From NCBI GenBank assembly GCA_963556065.3, contig CAUVYH020000018.1:70774-134773 (forward strand): a DNA stretch of 64,000 nucleotides, written 5' to 3'. The notes beneath the pieces are model-generated. The model did no database searches. It saw only the letters and a list, made by a program, of their open reading frames with translations, and was not told the DNA's origin. Both the position numbers and the translations under genes were made by a program. This document shows, in pieces, positions 48,498-56,439 of the stretch (its first letter is position 1; each line of letters starts with the position of its first letter). The DNA is from JBAXTE01 sp963556065. Lineage in GTDB: Bacteria; Bacteroidota; Bacteroidia; Bacteroidales; WCHB1-69.

Positions 48498-49495
48498 CTA
48501 TTTTATATATTCTTTCAATTTTTGAATTATTTGATCTATTTCATCCTCGGAAAAATTACCACTAATACTTAATTTTCCCTCTAATATTTCCGACTGAACA
48601 ATTGGCATTGTAATAATCTGTTTTTTCAACCACTATCGCAATGGGTTTCCCAATATTGTTTTTTGTCAGCACATAAAAAAACCCGTGCACCATCTTTAGT
48701 TAATGTTATTTCAATTTCAGCTCTTTTATCTCCATATTTGCTAAACCCCTTTTTTCGCCTCCAAAACATCTTTAAAGGTCACCGATGGATTTTCTTCCAA
48801 TTCAATATCTTTATCTTCAATCGAAGGAGAATAATTAGTGGTTAAGTAAAACCCATTTTCTTTATTCACTGGAATCGGTTTGGTAATCCTTGTCGGTTTT
48901 TCGATAGGTTCGCTAAATTCTTTTGACATTTCCCCTATTTCTTGGTCAATATCTTTAAATTTTGAATTTATGGCTTTATTGGATTCCCCAGAGATCAAGA
49001 TCTTTGTAAAAGCACTGGTTTGAACAAATTCATAGAGAACATTCATCTCTTCATCGCTAAATGTTTCATTTAAAGCGGCACTGATCCTTTTAACAATTTC
49101 CTCTTCTGTCAATTTCTTCTCCAATTGAACAATTTTCAAACTATCCATCCCAAATGCTTGATACTTTAAAGGTTCTAACTGGAATTCATAAATCATCTTT
49201 TGAGACTCCAAGAGCCCCATCTTATTGATAACGACAAGTGTTTTTCTCTTGTCTTGTTTGTCCATAACTGACGAACGTATTTGATATGAGCATCAATCCT
49301 ATTGTTAACAATCTCATTTTCACGTATTTCATTGTTTTTATATTTCATTGTGTCCCTATTATCCTGGTTGAAAGAAGTGACATTGAACATTAGCGGACGA
49401 ACCACTCTTTCACCGCACCCCAAAGGTATTAAATTTTTAGTCCGATACTGATCCGAAAAATATCTGTTTAATATTTCACCCATATCTGAATACAA
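48498..49495 (-). pseudogene. Shattered gene whose C-terminus resembles the SecD P1-head subdomain
   Basis: Two longer frame pieces (start 49495; then 49265 to 48741) run into short pieces that only make sense after removing one base near 48748 (G run), 48678 (seven A) and 48623 (six T). The repaired tail reads VTFKDVLEAKKGFSKYGDKR, AEIEITLTKDGARVFYVLTK, NNIGKPIAIVVEK and ILEGKLSISGNFSEDEIDQI. This is the SecD/SecF head pattern (ISGNF plus acidic helix) seen also in stand-alone Bacteroidota proteins. The N-terminal region (NRIDAHIKYVRQ, then KRKTLVVINKMGLLESQ) is not recognised, and the link between the two pieces near 49262 is uncertain. No membrane segment is visible. Function unknown. Confidence 0.6.
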
Positions 49496-49704
49496 TTTAT
49501 TTCATTGATATATTTTATTGTTTCAGCACAATTAAAGTTGGATTTTCCTTCAGTGGTATAAATTTCTAATTTTTTTAAGTCATCACTTATTATTATTAAG
49601 CGCTTATTTTTTTCATTAAGTTAATTCATGGATACTGCTGCCATTCTATCTGCTTTTCATACATTTCCATACACCAAAGATATAAATTAAAAATCAGCGT
49701 ATGT
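49496..49704. other. Junction zone between Bacteroidota-like and Clostridia-like sequence
   Basis: AT-rich, gene-free. To the left, genes use TAnnTTTG promoters and lack Shine-Dalgarno sites; to the right, every gene has a purine-rich ribosome site and sigma-A promoters appear. The exact join cannot be placed. I see no insertion-sequence ends, tRNA or direct repeats that would mark an integration. Confidence 0.7.
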
Positions 49705-49705
49705 A

Positions 49706-49740
49706 AAAAAGACCCGGAACCATCGTTCCAGGGTCTTTAA
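49706..49740 (-). terminator. Terminator of the HPr gene
   Basis: AAAGACCCGGAAC and GTTCC-A-GGGTCTTT form a hairpin around CATC, with a T tract on the minus-strand transcript, 34 bp after the stop. Confidence 0.85.
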
Positions 49741-49771
49741 AATTCGAATTATATACGATAAAAGATACGGA

Positions 49772-50038
49772 TTACATCTCCCCAAGACCACTCTCAATCG
49801 CTTCAGTCATGGTCTTCATTGCCGCCTCTTCGTCCTCGCCGTCGCAGATCACATTGATCTGGACGCCACATTTGATTCCTGCTGCCATAACGTTTAATAC
49901 GCTCTTGGCAACAATCCTCTTCTCTCCGTATTCAATAATTATATCAGATTTAAATTTCATAGCTGTCTGAGACAGAACGCCTGCCGGTCTTAAATGAAGT
50001 CCGGATGGATTTACAACAGTCAATGATTTTGATAACAT
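49772..50038 (-). CDS. HPr family phosphocarrier protein
   Basis: An 88-residue HPr. GLHLRPAG carries the His that accepts phosphate from enzyme I, with Leu where most HPr have Ala. The second site AKSVLNVMAAG keeps the regulatory-type Ser but differs from the usual KSIMGVMSLG. It may be the main PTS carrier or a regulatory paralogue. I use ATG 50038 (MLSKSLTVV) because AAAGGAGTG lies at the right distance; the upstream in-frame GTG is inside that ribosome site. Single gene with its own promoter and terminator. Confidence 0.9.
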   Translation of the reverse strand: MLSKSLTVVNPSGLHLRPAGVLSQTAMKFKSDIIIEYGEKRIVAKSVLNVMAAGIKCGVQINVICDGEDEEAAMKTMTEAIESGLGEM

Positions 50039-50083
50039 AATGTTCACTCCTTTATCCTCAAATTTTTATACTCCACGCTGTTA

Positions 50084-50112
50084 ATTCTATTACAATATCG
50101 AATTTGTGTCAA
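50084..50112 (-). promoter_or_regulatory. Sigma-A promoter of the HPr gene
   Basis: TTGACA (50112-50107), 17 bases, TAGAAT (50089-50084) on the minus strand. A near-consensus sigma-70 promoter, unlike any in the left part of the window. Confidence 0.85.
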
Positions 50113-50159
50113 GACAAACCCGGTATGTCTTTCATATAATTTCCAAAGTAAGGTCATTA

Positions 50160-50795
50160 TCAGCAGGAAGATTCTTTTGTCTGTCTTTCTCTTTGAGAAA
50201 ATACGCAGCCGCAGTAATCCTGTCTGTAAAGATCATGTTCCTTTGACAGCTCTACAGAACGCTTATACCCGTTTTTCTTTTTAAAATCAGAAGGAAGGTA
50301 TGAAACCCGGTATTCTCTGGCAAGCTTTTCACCAATTTCATTCAGCTTATCTGCATTCTTAAGAGGACTTATGGATAAGGTGGTTGTAAAGTAATCAAAT
50401 CTGCCTGCCTGGGCTATCTTGGCGGCCTCCTGGATGCGGAGTTCATAGCAGCGGAAACACCGTAATCCGCCTTCCGGTTCTTTCTCAAGACCTTCTACGA
50501 TCCGGTAAAACTCCCCCGGTTCATAGGCGCCGGTCTGTAAGGTAACCGGATGAAGAAATTTTATCTCATTAATAAGCCGTTCCTGTTCCTCCACACGTCT
50601 TATATATTCCATTGGAGGATATATATTGGGATTGTAAAAATAAACAGTAATTTCAAAATATTGGGACAAATATTCCAATACATAGCTGCTGCATGGAGCA
50701 CAGCAGCTGTGTATCAGCAGTTTCGGAACTTTTTTCTGCTCCTTTAATCCTTCTATGATCTGGTCCAATTCCTTCTGATAATTCCTTGGGTTCAT
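50160..50795 (-). CDS. queH: Epoxyqueuosine reductase QueH
   Basis: A 211-residue DUF208-type enzyme for the last step of queuosine synthesis, reducing epoxyqueuosine in tRNA; it replaces QueG in many Firmicutes. The metal-binding cysteines are all present: IHSCCAPCSSYVLEYL near the start, RCFRCYELR in the middle and DYCGCVFS near the end. A GGGAGGAAG ribosome site precedes the ATG. The gene lies between hpr and rpoD; no other queuosine gene is in the window. Confidence 0.93.
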   Translation of the reverse strand: MNPRNYQKELDQIIEGLKEQKKVPKLLIHSCCAPCSSYVLEYLSQYFEITVYFYNPNIYPPMEYIRRVEEQERLINEIKFLHPVTLQTGAYEPGEFYRIVEGLEKEPEGGLRCFRCYELRIQEAAKIAQAGRFDYFTTTLSISPLKNADKLNEIGEKLAREYRVSYLPSDFKKKNGYKRSVELSKEHDLYRQDYCGCVFSQRERQTKESSC

Positions 50796-50829
50796 GGTGT
50801 CTTCCTCCCTGCCGTCTTCAGAAATGACA

Positions 50830-50862
50830 AAAAGGCGCAGATCATTATCAGCTGCGCCTTTT
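50830..50862 (-). terminator. Terminator of rpoD
   Basis: AAAAGGCGCAG and CTGCGCCTTTT flank 11 bases; T tract on the minus strand, 8 bp after the stop. Confidence 0.87.
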
Positions 50863-50869
50863 CTATGTC

Positions 50870-52012
50870 TTATAAGAAATCTCTGATTCGCTTGCTGCGG
50901 ACTGGATTTCTCAGCTTTCTAAGTGCCTTAGCCTCAATCTGCCTGATACGTTCGCGGGTAACATTAAATTCTTTTCCCACTTCTTCCAATGTGCGCGGAT
51001 GTCCGTCTTCCAAACCGAACCTCAGAACAATTACCTGACGCTCTCTTTCCTTTAAATCACCTAAAAGCGCGTCAATATGTTCTCTTAGCATAACAGACTC
51101 AACGTTGCCTTCCGGTGTTACCACATTATTATCAGCCACAAAATCGCCTAAGTTAGAATCATCTTCCTCACCAATGGGAGTCTCTAAGGATGCAGGCTCT
51201 CTGGCAATCTGCATGATCTCCATAACCTTGTCCTCGGACATATCAAGTGCTTCTGCAAGCTCTGCCACAGAAGGCTCATATCCCAGTTCAAGAGTTAGTT
51301 TTCTCTGCATCTTGGACATCTTATTAATTGTTTCTACCATATGCACCGGCACCCGGATCGTTCTTGCCTGATCAGCTAATGCCCGGGTTACAGACTGACG
51401 AATCCACCAAGTAGCATATGTACTTAATTTATAGCCTTTGGTATAATCAAATTTTTCAACACCCTTAATCAGACCTAAATTTCCCTCCTGAACCAGATCC
51501 AGGAAACTCATACCACGGCCTGTATAACGTTTTGCAATGCTGACAACAAGACGCAGATTGGCCTCAATCAGACGTTCCTTGGCATCATCGTCACCATCCG
51601 CTTTTCTCTTGGCAAGACGCAGTTCTTCCTCTGCGTTTAAGAGCGGTACTGTGCCGATTTCTTTTAAATACATGCGGACAGGGTCTTCTGTGCCGATGCC
51701 TTCCAATAAATCAATGGCGTCTAAATCAATATCTTCTTCATCTACATCTTTAGTGAAACCGTCGTCAAGATCATCGTCAAGGAGCAGGTCATCTGCAATA
51801 AGCACATCATCAGCTAAAGAGGAATCATCCATGACCGGGATCACGTCAACGCCGCGATTCTCCAGGTACGTATAGATCTGATCCATCTGCTCTGCAGTCA
51901 GCTCTTCTCCCATAAAGAAGTTATTAATCTCTGTAACGTCCAAAGCATTATGCTTTGTCTTTGCAAGTTCGACAAGTTTACCCAGCTTATCTAAAAAATT
52001 ATCTTTTTCCAC
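50870..52012 (-). CDS. rpoD: Primary sigma factor (sigma-A/RpoD)
   Basis: A 380-residue housekeeping sigma factor. Region 1.1 and an Asp/Glu-rich stretch (about 60-100) lead into region 1.2 (DPVRMYLKEIGTVPLL). Region 2 follows with DLVQEGNLGLIKGVEKFDY and TYATWWIRQSVTRALADQA, then region 3 and region 4 (TLEEVGKEFNVTRERIRQIE, then KALRKLR). Length suits a clostridial RpoD. The start is GTG 52012 with AAAGGACG upstream. It follows the lipid kinase gene by 52 bp and may also be read from the operon promoter. Confidence 0.96.
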   Translation of the reverse strand: MEKDNFLDKLGKLVELAKTKHNALDVTEINNFFMGEELTAEQMDQIYTYLENRGVDVIPVMDDSSLADDVLIADDLLLDDDLDDGFTKDVDEEDIDLDAIDLLEGIGTEDPVRMYLKEIGTVPLLNAEEELRLAKRKADGDDDAKERLIEANLRLVVSIAKRYTGRGMSFLDLVQEGNLGLIKGVEKFDYTKGYKLSTYATWWIRQSVTRALADQARTIRVPVHMVETINKMSKMQRKLTLELGYEPSVAELAEALDMSEDKVMEIMQIAREPASLETPIGEEDDSNLGDFVADNNVVTPEGNVESVMLREHIDALLGDLKERERQVIVLRFGLEDGHPRTLEEVGKEFNVTRERIRQIEAKALRKLRNPVRSKRIRDFL

Positions 52013-52063
52013 TTAATAACGTCCTTTCGCTAAGAAGTATACATAAAGCCCACACAACTTTTC

Positions 52064-52094
52064 ATTATATACTACCAGAGAACCCATATTTCAA
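52064..52094 (-). promoter_or_regulatory. Possible rpoD promoter overlapping the end of the lipid kinase gene
   Basis: TTGAAA (52094-52089), 19 bases, TATAAT (52069-52064) on the minus strand. Boxes are good but the spacing is long. Confidence 0.4.
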
Positions 52095-53021
52095 CATATT
52101 TCTTCCTAAACAGGCAGTTTTGTTGCTATTCAGATTTTTTCTCATAATACGGATTTTTTTCTCCAAGTTAGTGATAGAAACTTCTCTTCTGGCACCCCCG
52201 AATTCTCCGTCAAGCACCCAGTCAATTGGTTCATCGGAGATGAGTTTCAAGGACCGTGTCCGAAATTTATGGACGTATTCGTTGGGTTCTTCTTTTAAAA
52301 ACATGTAATTAATGATATTGGTTAAATCAAGAGCAGTTTTTGGTGACCGTATTAAAAGGACTTCAAATTCACCGTCGTCAAGAGCCACATCCTGGGTGAC
52401 AAGGCCTTTAAAGCCTCCCACACTGATGGTATTGGTAATCATTCCAAAGATGAATTCTCCTTCCAGCATGATCTCTTCACATTCAACCCGCATGGAGTAG
52501 GATTTGATGGAAGCAAGACTCTTCATTCCCTCAAGCATATAAGCCTGATGTCCCAGAACATTCTTCTTATCCTGGGGTGTCAGATAGGAAACCTCCGTAA
52601 AAGCTCCGAAAGCCGCGATATAGATAAAATATTTGTCATCGCAGAAGCCGCCGATATCGATAGGATACGCCTGTCCAATTACAGCCGCTTCCGCTGCTTT
52701 TAACATGTCTTTGGAGATTTTTAAGCTTGAAGCAAAATCATTGGTGGAGCCTGCCGGAATATAACCAAGATCCGGATACGCATTAAGCTTTATCAAACCG
52801 CTGATGGTCTCGTTTAAAGTTCCGTCACCACCGCTGCATACTACCAGATCCTTATTCTCCCCATAACGGAATGCTGCCTCCATGGCATCTCCCTGTCTCT
52901 GGGTTACATGTACCGTCAGTTCATAACCGGCCTTCGTAAAAATATCCAGAATATCCACCAGCTTGTTTTTGATCTGGGCTTTTCCGGACCGCGGATTAAA
53001 TATAAAAAGCATCTTCTTCAT
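52065..53021 (-). CDS. YegS/BmrU-type diacylglycerol (lipid) kinase
   Basis: A protein of about 318 residues. The catalytic domain opens MLFIFNPRSGKAQIKNK and contains the ATP-binding SGGDGTLNETISGL and GYIPAGSTNDFA loops. The C-terminal beta domain ends in a basic patch (EKKIRIMRKNLNSNKTACLG). It phosphorylates diacylglycerol or a related lipid at the membrane, recycling lipid head-group by-products. I prefer ATG 53021 (MKKMLFIF) with AGGTGA just upstream; a GTG at 53030 overlaps the mutY stop. Part of the argF-to-rpoD gene run. Confidence 0.9.
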   Translation of the reverse strand: MKKMLFIFNPRSGKAQIKNKLVDILDIFTKAGYELTVHVTQRQGDAMEAAFRYGENKDLVVCSGGDGTLNETISGLIKLNAYPDLGYIPAGSTNDFASSLKISKDMLKAAEAAVIGQAYPIDIGGFCDDKYFIYIAAFGAFTEVSYLTPQDKKNVLGHQAYMLEGMKSLASIKSYSMRVECEEIMLEGEFIFGMITNTISVGGFKGLVTQDVALDDGEFEVLLIRSPKTALDLTNIINYMFLKEEPNEYVHKFRTRSLKLISDEPIDWVLDGEFGGARREVSITNLEKKIRIMRKNLNSNKTACLGRNMLKYGFSGSI

Positions 53022-53026
53022 TATTA

Positions 53027-54121
53027 TCACCTAATCAACTTTGTATACGCCTTAAATGCCCCAGGCAGGGAATAAGTTTTCTTAATCTCTTCCGGTGTAA
53101 CCCATAAATAGTCACCTTCCGGTACTTCAGTCAGTTCCACACGAAAGCCAGTCATATGCCATTCCACATGGCTGAAAATATGCTTTGCCTCAGGAAGGGG
53201 GGTAATCTTCGCCTCATTAATTCCAAGTGCTTTCTTTACCAGCTCCTGGGAAACCAGCCCGTTAAGCCCAGGCAGTTCATAAAGAGAGGCAAGAAGTCCT
53301 GTACTGTCTCTTTTACGGATCGCCACACGTCCGTCCTTTGAGAGTATGAGAATCGTTCTGTATTCTGTTCTGCGGGCCTTTTTAGGGGCTTTTACCGGTA
53401 TCACTCCGGTAAGTTCTTTCTCTCTGGCTATGCATAAGGAGAAAAGGGGGCAGCTGCCGCACAAAGGAGCTCCGTTAGGCACGCAGACAATCGCTCCCAC
53501 CTCAATAAGTGCCTGATTATAGGAGCCTGGATCTTCCTTTGGCATAACATCTTTTATCAGCTCTTCCATGGCTTTCTTTACAGACTGCTTTGTAATGTCC
53601 TCCATACTCCCTGTCATTCTTGATATTACACGCAGTACATTGCCATCCACTGCAGGAACCGGAAGCCTAAAGGCAATGGAGGCTATGGCTCCTGCTGTAT
53701 AGGATCCAATCCCCGGAAGTGTTTTAAGCTCCTCATAGGATGACGGAAGTTGTCCTCCGTACTTCTCTACAAGAAGCTCTGCCGCTTTTTTTAAATTCCT
53801 TGCCCTGCTGTAATAGCCTAATCCTTCCCAGAGTTTTAAAAGGCGGTCCTCTGTTACTTCAGCCAGGGCTGCTACTCCAGGAAGAGCTTCCATAAAACGG
53901 TCAAAATACGGTTTTACCGCTTCCACTCTTGTCTGCTGAAGCATGATTTCCGATATCCATACACGGTAAGGCTCCGGTCTCTCACGCCACGGAAGGATTC
54001 TTCTGTGTTCGTGATACCAGGAAAGCAGAGGGCGTCCGGCTGCCCTTAACCGTTCTTTCTTGTCCATAACCTGTCCGGCCGGCTCTAAAACCTGTAATTT
54101 GTCATATAGGGAATGATTCAT
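53027..54121 (-). CDS. mutY: A/G-specific adenine DNA glycosylase
   Basis: A 364-residue MutY that removes A mispaired with 8-oxoG. Helix-hairpin-helix LKTLPGIGSYTAGAIASIAF with catalytic Asp in PAVDGNVLRV, the early EIMLQQTRVEAVKPYFDRF, and a four-cysteine cluster CVPNGAPLCGSCPLFSLC are all present. The C-terminal third is the NUDIX-like 8-oxoG-reading domain (YRTILILSKDGRVAIRKRD). Its ATG overlaps the birA stop by one base (TAATG), so translation is coupled. Confidence 0.95.
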   Translation of the reverse strand: MNHSLYDKLQVLEPAGQVMDKKERLRAAGRPLLSWYHEHRRILPWRERPEPYRVWISEIMLQQTRVEAVKPYFDRFMEALPGVAALAEVTEDRLLKLWEGLGYYSRARNLKKAAELLVEKYGGQLPSSYEELKTLPGIGSYTAGAIASIAFRLPVPAVDGNVLRVISRMTGSMEDITKQSVKKAMEELIKDVMPKEDPGSYNQALIEVGAIVCVPNGAPLCGSCPLFSLCIAREKELTGVIPVKAPKKARRTEYRTILILSKDGRVAIRKRDSTGLLASLYELPGLNGLVSQELVKKALGINEAKITPLPEAKHIFSHVEWHMTGFRVELTEVPEGDYLWVTPEEIKKTYSLPGAFKAYTKLIR

Positions 54122-55113
54122 TATACATATCCATAAATTCCCCGGACAGACACTTCTCCTGAGATAACATGTCTGACCTCTCCATCCGGCATTTCTACAA
54201 GAAGCTCTCCTGTTTTATTAATACCCAAAGCTCTTCCTCTGTATTCACCTGACGGATCCAGAATTCTTACTTCCTTTCCTGCATTGACCATATACTTATT
54301 ATAGACACTTATCAGCCCGGATAAATCACCCTGGCTGATAAATTCTTCATAATAGTGCTCAAATGCTTCTAAAACAGCGGCAATCAGCTGGCTTCTCACT
54401 ACCCTTTTTCCTGTCTCAAGAAGCAGAGAGGTCGCTGTATCACGGACTTCCGAAGGAAATTCTTCCATATTGGCATTGATTCCGATGCCGACTACCACAT
54501 AATGGATACCCTCCAGCTCTGCACTCATCTCTGTTAATATTCCGCACAGCTTCTTTCCGCTGGAAACAATGTCGTTCGGCCACTTAATAACCGGATCCAG
54601 TCCCGTTATGGTCCCGATCCCATCGCGGACAGCCAATGCAGCCACCAATGTCAGCATGGAAGCTTTTGCAGGAAGAATATCCGGCCTTAAAATAAGACTC
54701 ATAAATATATTCTTTCCTGGAGGAGAAACCCAGCCGCGTCCTCTTCTGCCTCTTCCTGCCTCCTGGGCATCTGCTGCCACAAGTGTTTCACTTCCGGCGC
54801 CTTCCTCTGCCAGACGCCTGGCTCTTAAATTCGTAGAGTCAATGGAATCATGGAAATCAACAATTCGTCCGAAACATCCCTTTATACAGCTTTCTATCTC
54901 TGTTTTCGTCATTATATCACAGGAATCGAGTAAATGGTATCCCTTATTTCGCACCGCTTCAATCTGATATCCCTCTTCCTGAAGCTGGCGTATCACTTTC
55001 CAGACAGCTGTTCTGGAAACATGAAACCGCTGGCATATTTCCTGACCGGAGATATATTCATCACTTTCCTTTAATAGCTTAAGAATCTCGGTTTTCAAGC
55101 CCTTCACCCCCAC
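54121..55113 (-). CDS. birA: Bifunctional biotin-protein ligase / biotin repressor
   Basis: A 330-residue BirA. The N-terminal winged helix (about 5-65: ICQRFHVSRTAVWKVIRQL) should bind biotin operators. The ligase domain has the biotinyl-adenylate loop AGRGRRGRGWVSPPGKNIFM, KWPNDIV and GIGINAN, and a C-terminal SH3-like domain ends the protein. It activates biotin and attaches it to carboxylase carriers. The start is uncertain: GTG 55113 overlaps the previous gene by 10 bp; GTG 55107 or TTG 55098 are alternatives. The mutY start overlaps its stop. Confidence 0.94.
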   Translation of the reverse strand: MGVKGLKTEILKLLKESDEYISGQEICQRFHVSRTAVWKVIRQLQEEGYQIEAVRNKGYHLLDSCDIMTKTEIESCIKGCFGRIVDFHDSIDSTNLRARRLAEEGAGSETLVAADAQEAGRGRRGRGWVSPPGKNIFMSLILRPDILPAKASMLTLVAALAVRDGIGTITGLDPVIKWPNDIVSSGKKLCGILTEMSAELEGIHYVVVGIGINANMEEFPSEVRDTATSLLLETGKRVVRSQLIAAVLEAFEHYYEEFISQGDLSGLISVYNKYMVNAGKEVRILDPSGEYRGRALGINKTGELLVEMPDGEVRHVISGEVSVRGIYGYV

Positions 55114-55412
55114 CAGATGCTTACTGCACTGATTACTGCAAGAGCAAACAGCAGGCAGCCTGCAATTACGGAGGCGCCTCCTGCCGCTTTCTTCCGCTTT
55201 TCTCTGCCGCTAAGCCTTATTTTATAAATTCCGTTAATGAAGTTCAAAGCCCCTGCCAGGAAAAATATAACTGGGAACATGAGCATATTGTCTTCCGGAT
55301 TTAAAAAAGAAATAACCGCCAGTACCACAATTAAGATTCCTACCACAATGTGGGCTAAATCCACTATCATGGAAGCATTTCTCAAATTTTTTCCTCGTTC
55401 CTGTAAATACAT
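55104..55412 (-). CDS. Small membrane protein of unknown function
   Basis: A 102-residue protein with three hydrophobic helices (about 15-37, 42-62, 78-100), separated by a basic loop (IRLSGREKRKKAAGG). I do not recognise a named family. The tight placement, two bases after argF and overlapping birA by 10 bp, shows it is a real gene in the argF-birA-mutY transcript. Confidence 0.75.
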   Translation of the reverse strand: MYLQERGKNLRNASMIVDLAHIVVGILIVVLAVISFLNPEDNMLMFPVIFFLAGALNFINGIYKIRLSGREKRKKAAGGASVIAGCLLFALAVISAVSIWWG

Positions 55413-55414
55413 TT

Positions 55415-56350
55415 CTACTCTCCTAACGTTGCAACCATCACTGCCTTAATGGTATGCATCCTGTTTTCCGCTTCATCAAATACCACCGATACACCGGATT
55501 CAAAGACCTCTTCTGTCACCTCGTTGCCTTTTACCGCCGGCAGGCAATGCATAAATATGGTAGTATCCTTACCTGTTTTATTCATCAGTTCCTGGTTCAC
55601 CTGATATGGCTTTAAGAGTGCAACACGTTCTGCCGCCTTCTCTTCCTCTCCCATGGAGCACCATACGTCTGTATATACAATGTCTGCGTCCTTCACCTTC
55701 TCACTATCCTCTGTCAGTGTAATGGTGCTTCCGCTTAAATCTGCATATCCCTGGCATAGTTCTACCAGCTCCTTACCTGGCCAGAGACATTCCGGTGCCA
55801 GAATGGTAAAATGTACTCCCATCTTGCTCATGCCGATCATCAGGCTGTTCGCCATATTATTGCGCCCGTCTCCTGCATAAACAAACTTCAGCCCTTTTAA
55901 ATATCCAAAATGCTCTTTTATAGTCAGTAAATCTGCAAGAATCTGTGTGGGGTGATAATCCTCTGTCAGACCGTTCCATACAGGAACACCTGCATATTGG
56001 GCCAGAGCTTCCACTGTTTTATGTTTAAAGCCGCGGAATTCTATGCCGTCAAACATTCTGCCCAGGACTCTAGCCGTATCCTCAACACTTTCTTTATGAC
56101 CAAGCTGTATGTCATCCTTACCAAGATATTCCGGATGAGCTCCCTCATCCACTGCAGCAACAACAAATGCGCATCTGGTACGGGTAGACGGTTTCTCAAA
56201 AATAAGGGCGATGTTTTTCCCTTTTAAGGAGTCACCAGTAAGCCCCTGCTTCTTTTTCGCCTTTAAATCCGCGGACAGATCCAGTAAGTACTGAATCTCT
56301 TCCGGTGTATAATCCTTTAATGTTATAAAATTTCTTCCCTTCAGATTCAT
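55415..56350 (-). CDS. argF: Ornithine carbamoyltransferase
   Basis: A 311-residue enzyme that makes citrulline from ornithine and carbamoyl phosphate in arginine synthesis. EKPSTRTRCAF binds carbamoyl phosphate; DYHPTQILADL, AGDGRNNMANSL and MHCLPAVKGNEV complete the active site. I start it at ATG 56350 (MNLKGRNFIT), preceded by GGAGGAAAT; the open frame runs 28 codons further but crosses the promoter. It is the first gene of the run to rpoD, and its promoter carries ArgR-type sites. Confidence 0.95.
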   Translation of the reverse strand: MNLKGRNFITLKDYTPEEIQYLLDLSADLKAKKKQGLTGDSLKGKNIALIFEKPSTRTRCAFVVAAVDEGAHPEYLGKDDIQLGHKESVEDTARVLGRMFDGIEFRGFKHKTVEALAQYAGVPVWNGLTEDYHPTQILADLLTIKEHFGYLKGLKFVYAGDGRNNMANSLMIGMSKMGVHFTILAPECLWPGKELVELCQGYADLSGSTITLTEDSEKVKDADIVYTDVWCSMGEEEKAAERVALLKPYQVNQELMNKTGKDTTIFMHCLPAVKGNEVTEEVFESGVSVVFDEAENRMHTIKAVMVATLGE

Positions 56351-56368
56351 ATCATTTCCTCCGCTTGT

Positions 56369-56413
56369 TGTATTTTTATACATTATTATAGTATATAGTG
56401 AATATTCATGCAA
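56369..56413 (-). promoter_or_regulatory. Sigma-A promoter of argF with ArgR/AhrC-type operator sites
   Basis: TTGCAT (56413-56408), 17 bases, a perfect TATAAT (56390-56385). A palindrome TGTATAAAAATACA (56382-56369), close to the ARG-box TGAATAAAAATTCA, covers the start-site area. A second half-type box TGAATATTCA (56408-56399) lies in the spacer. Repression by arginine is expected. Confidence 0.75.
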
Positions 56414-56439
56414 GCTATTTTTTTTAAAATACAAATAAG

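Noticed and set aside
49628..49690. Short minus-strand frame ending MEMYEKQIEWQQYP
   Set aside because: It runs from the HPr terminator with no start signal; too short to support.
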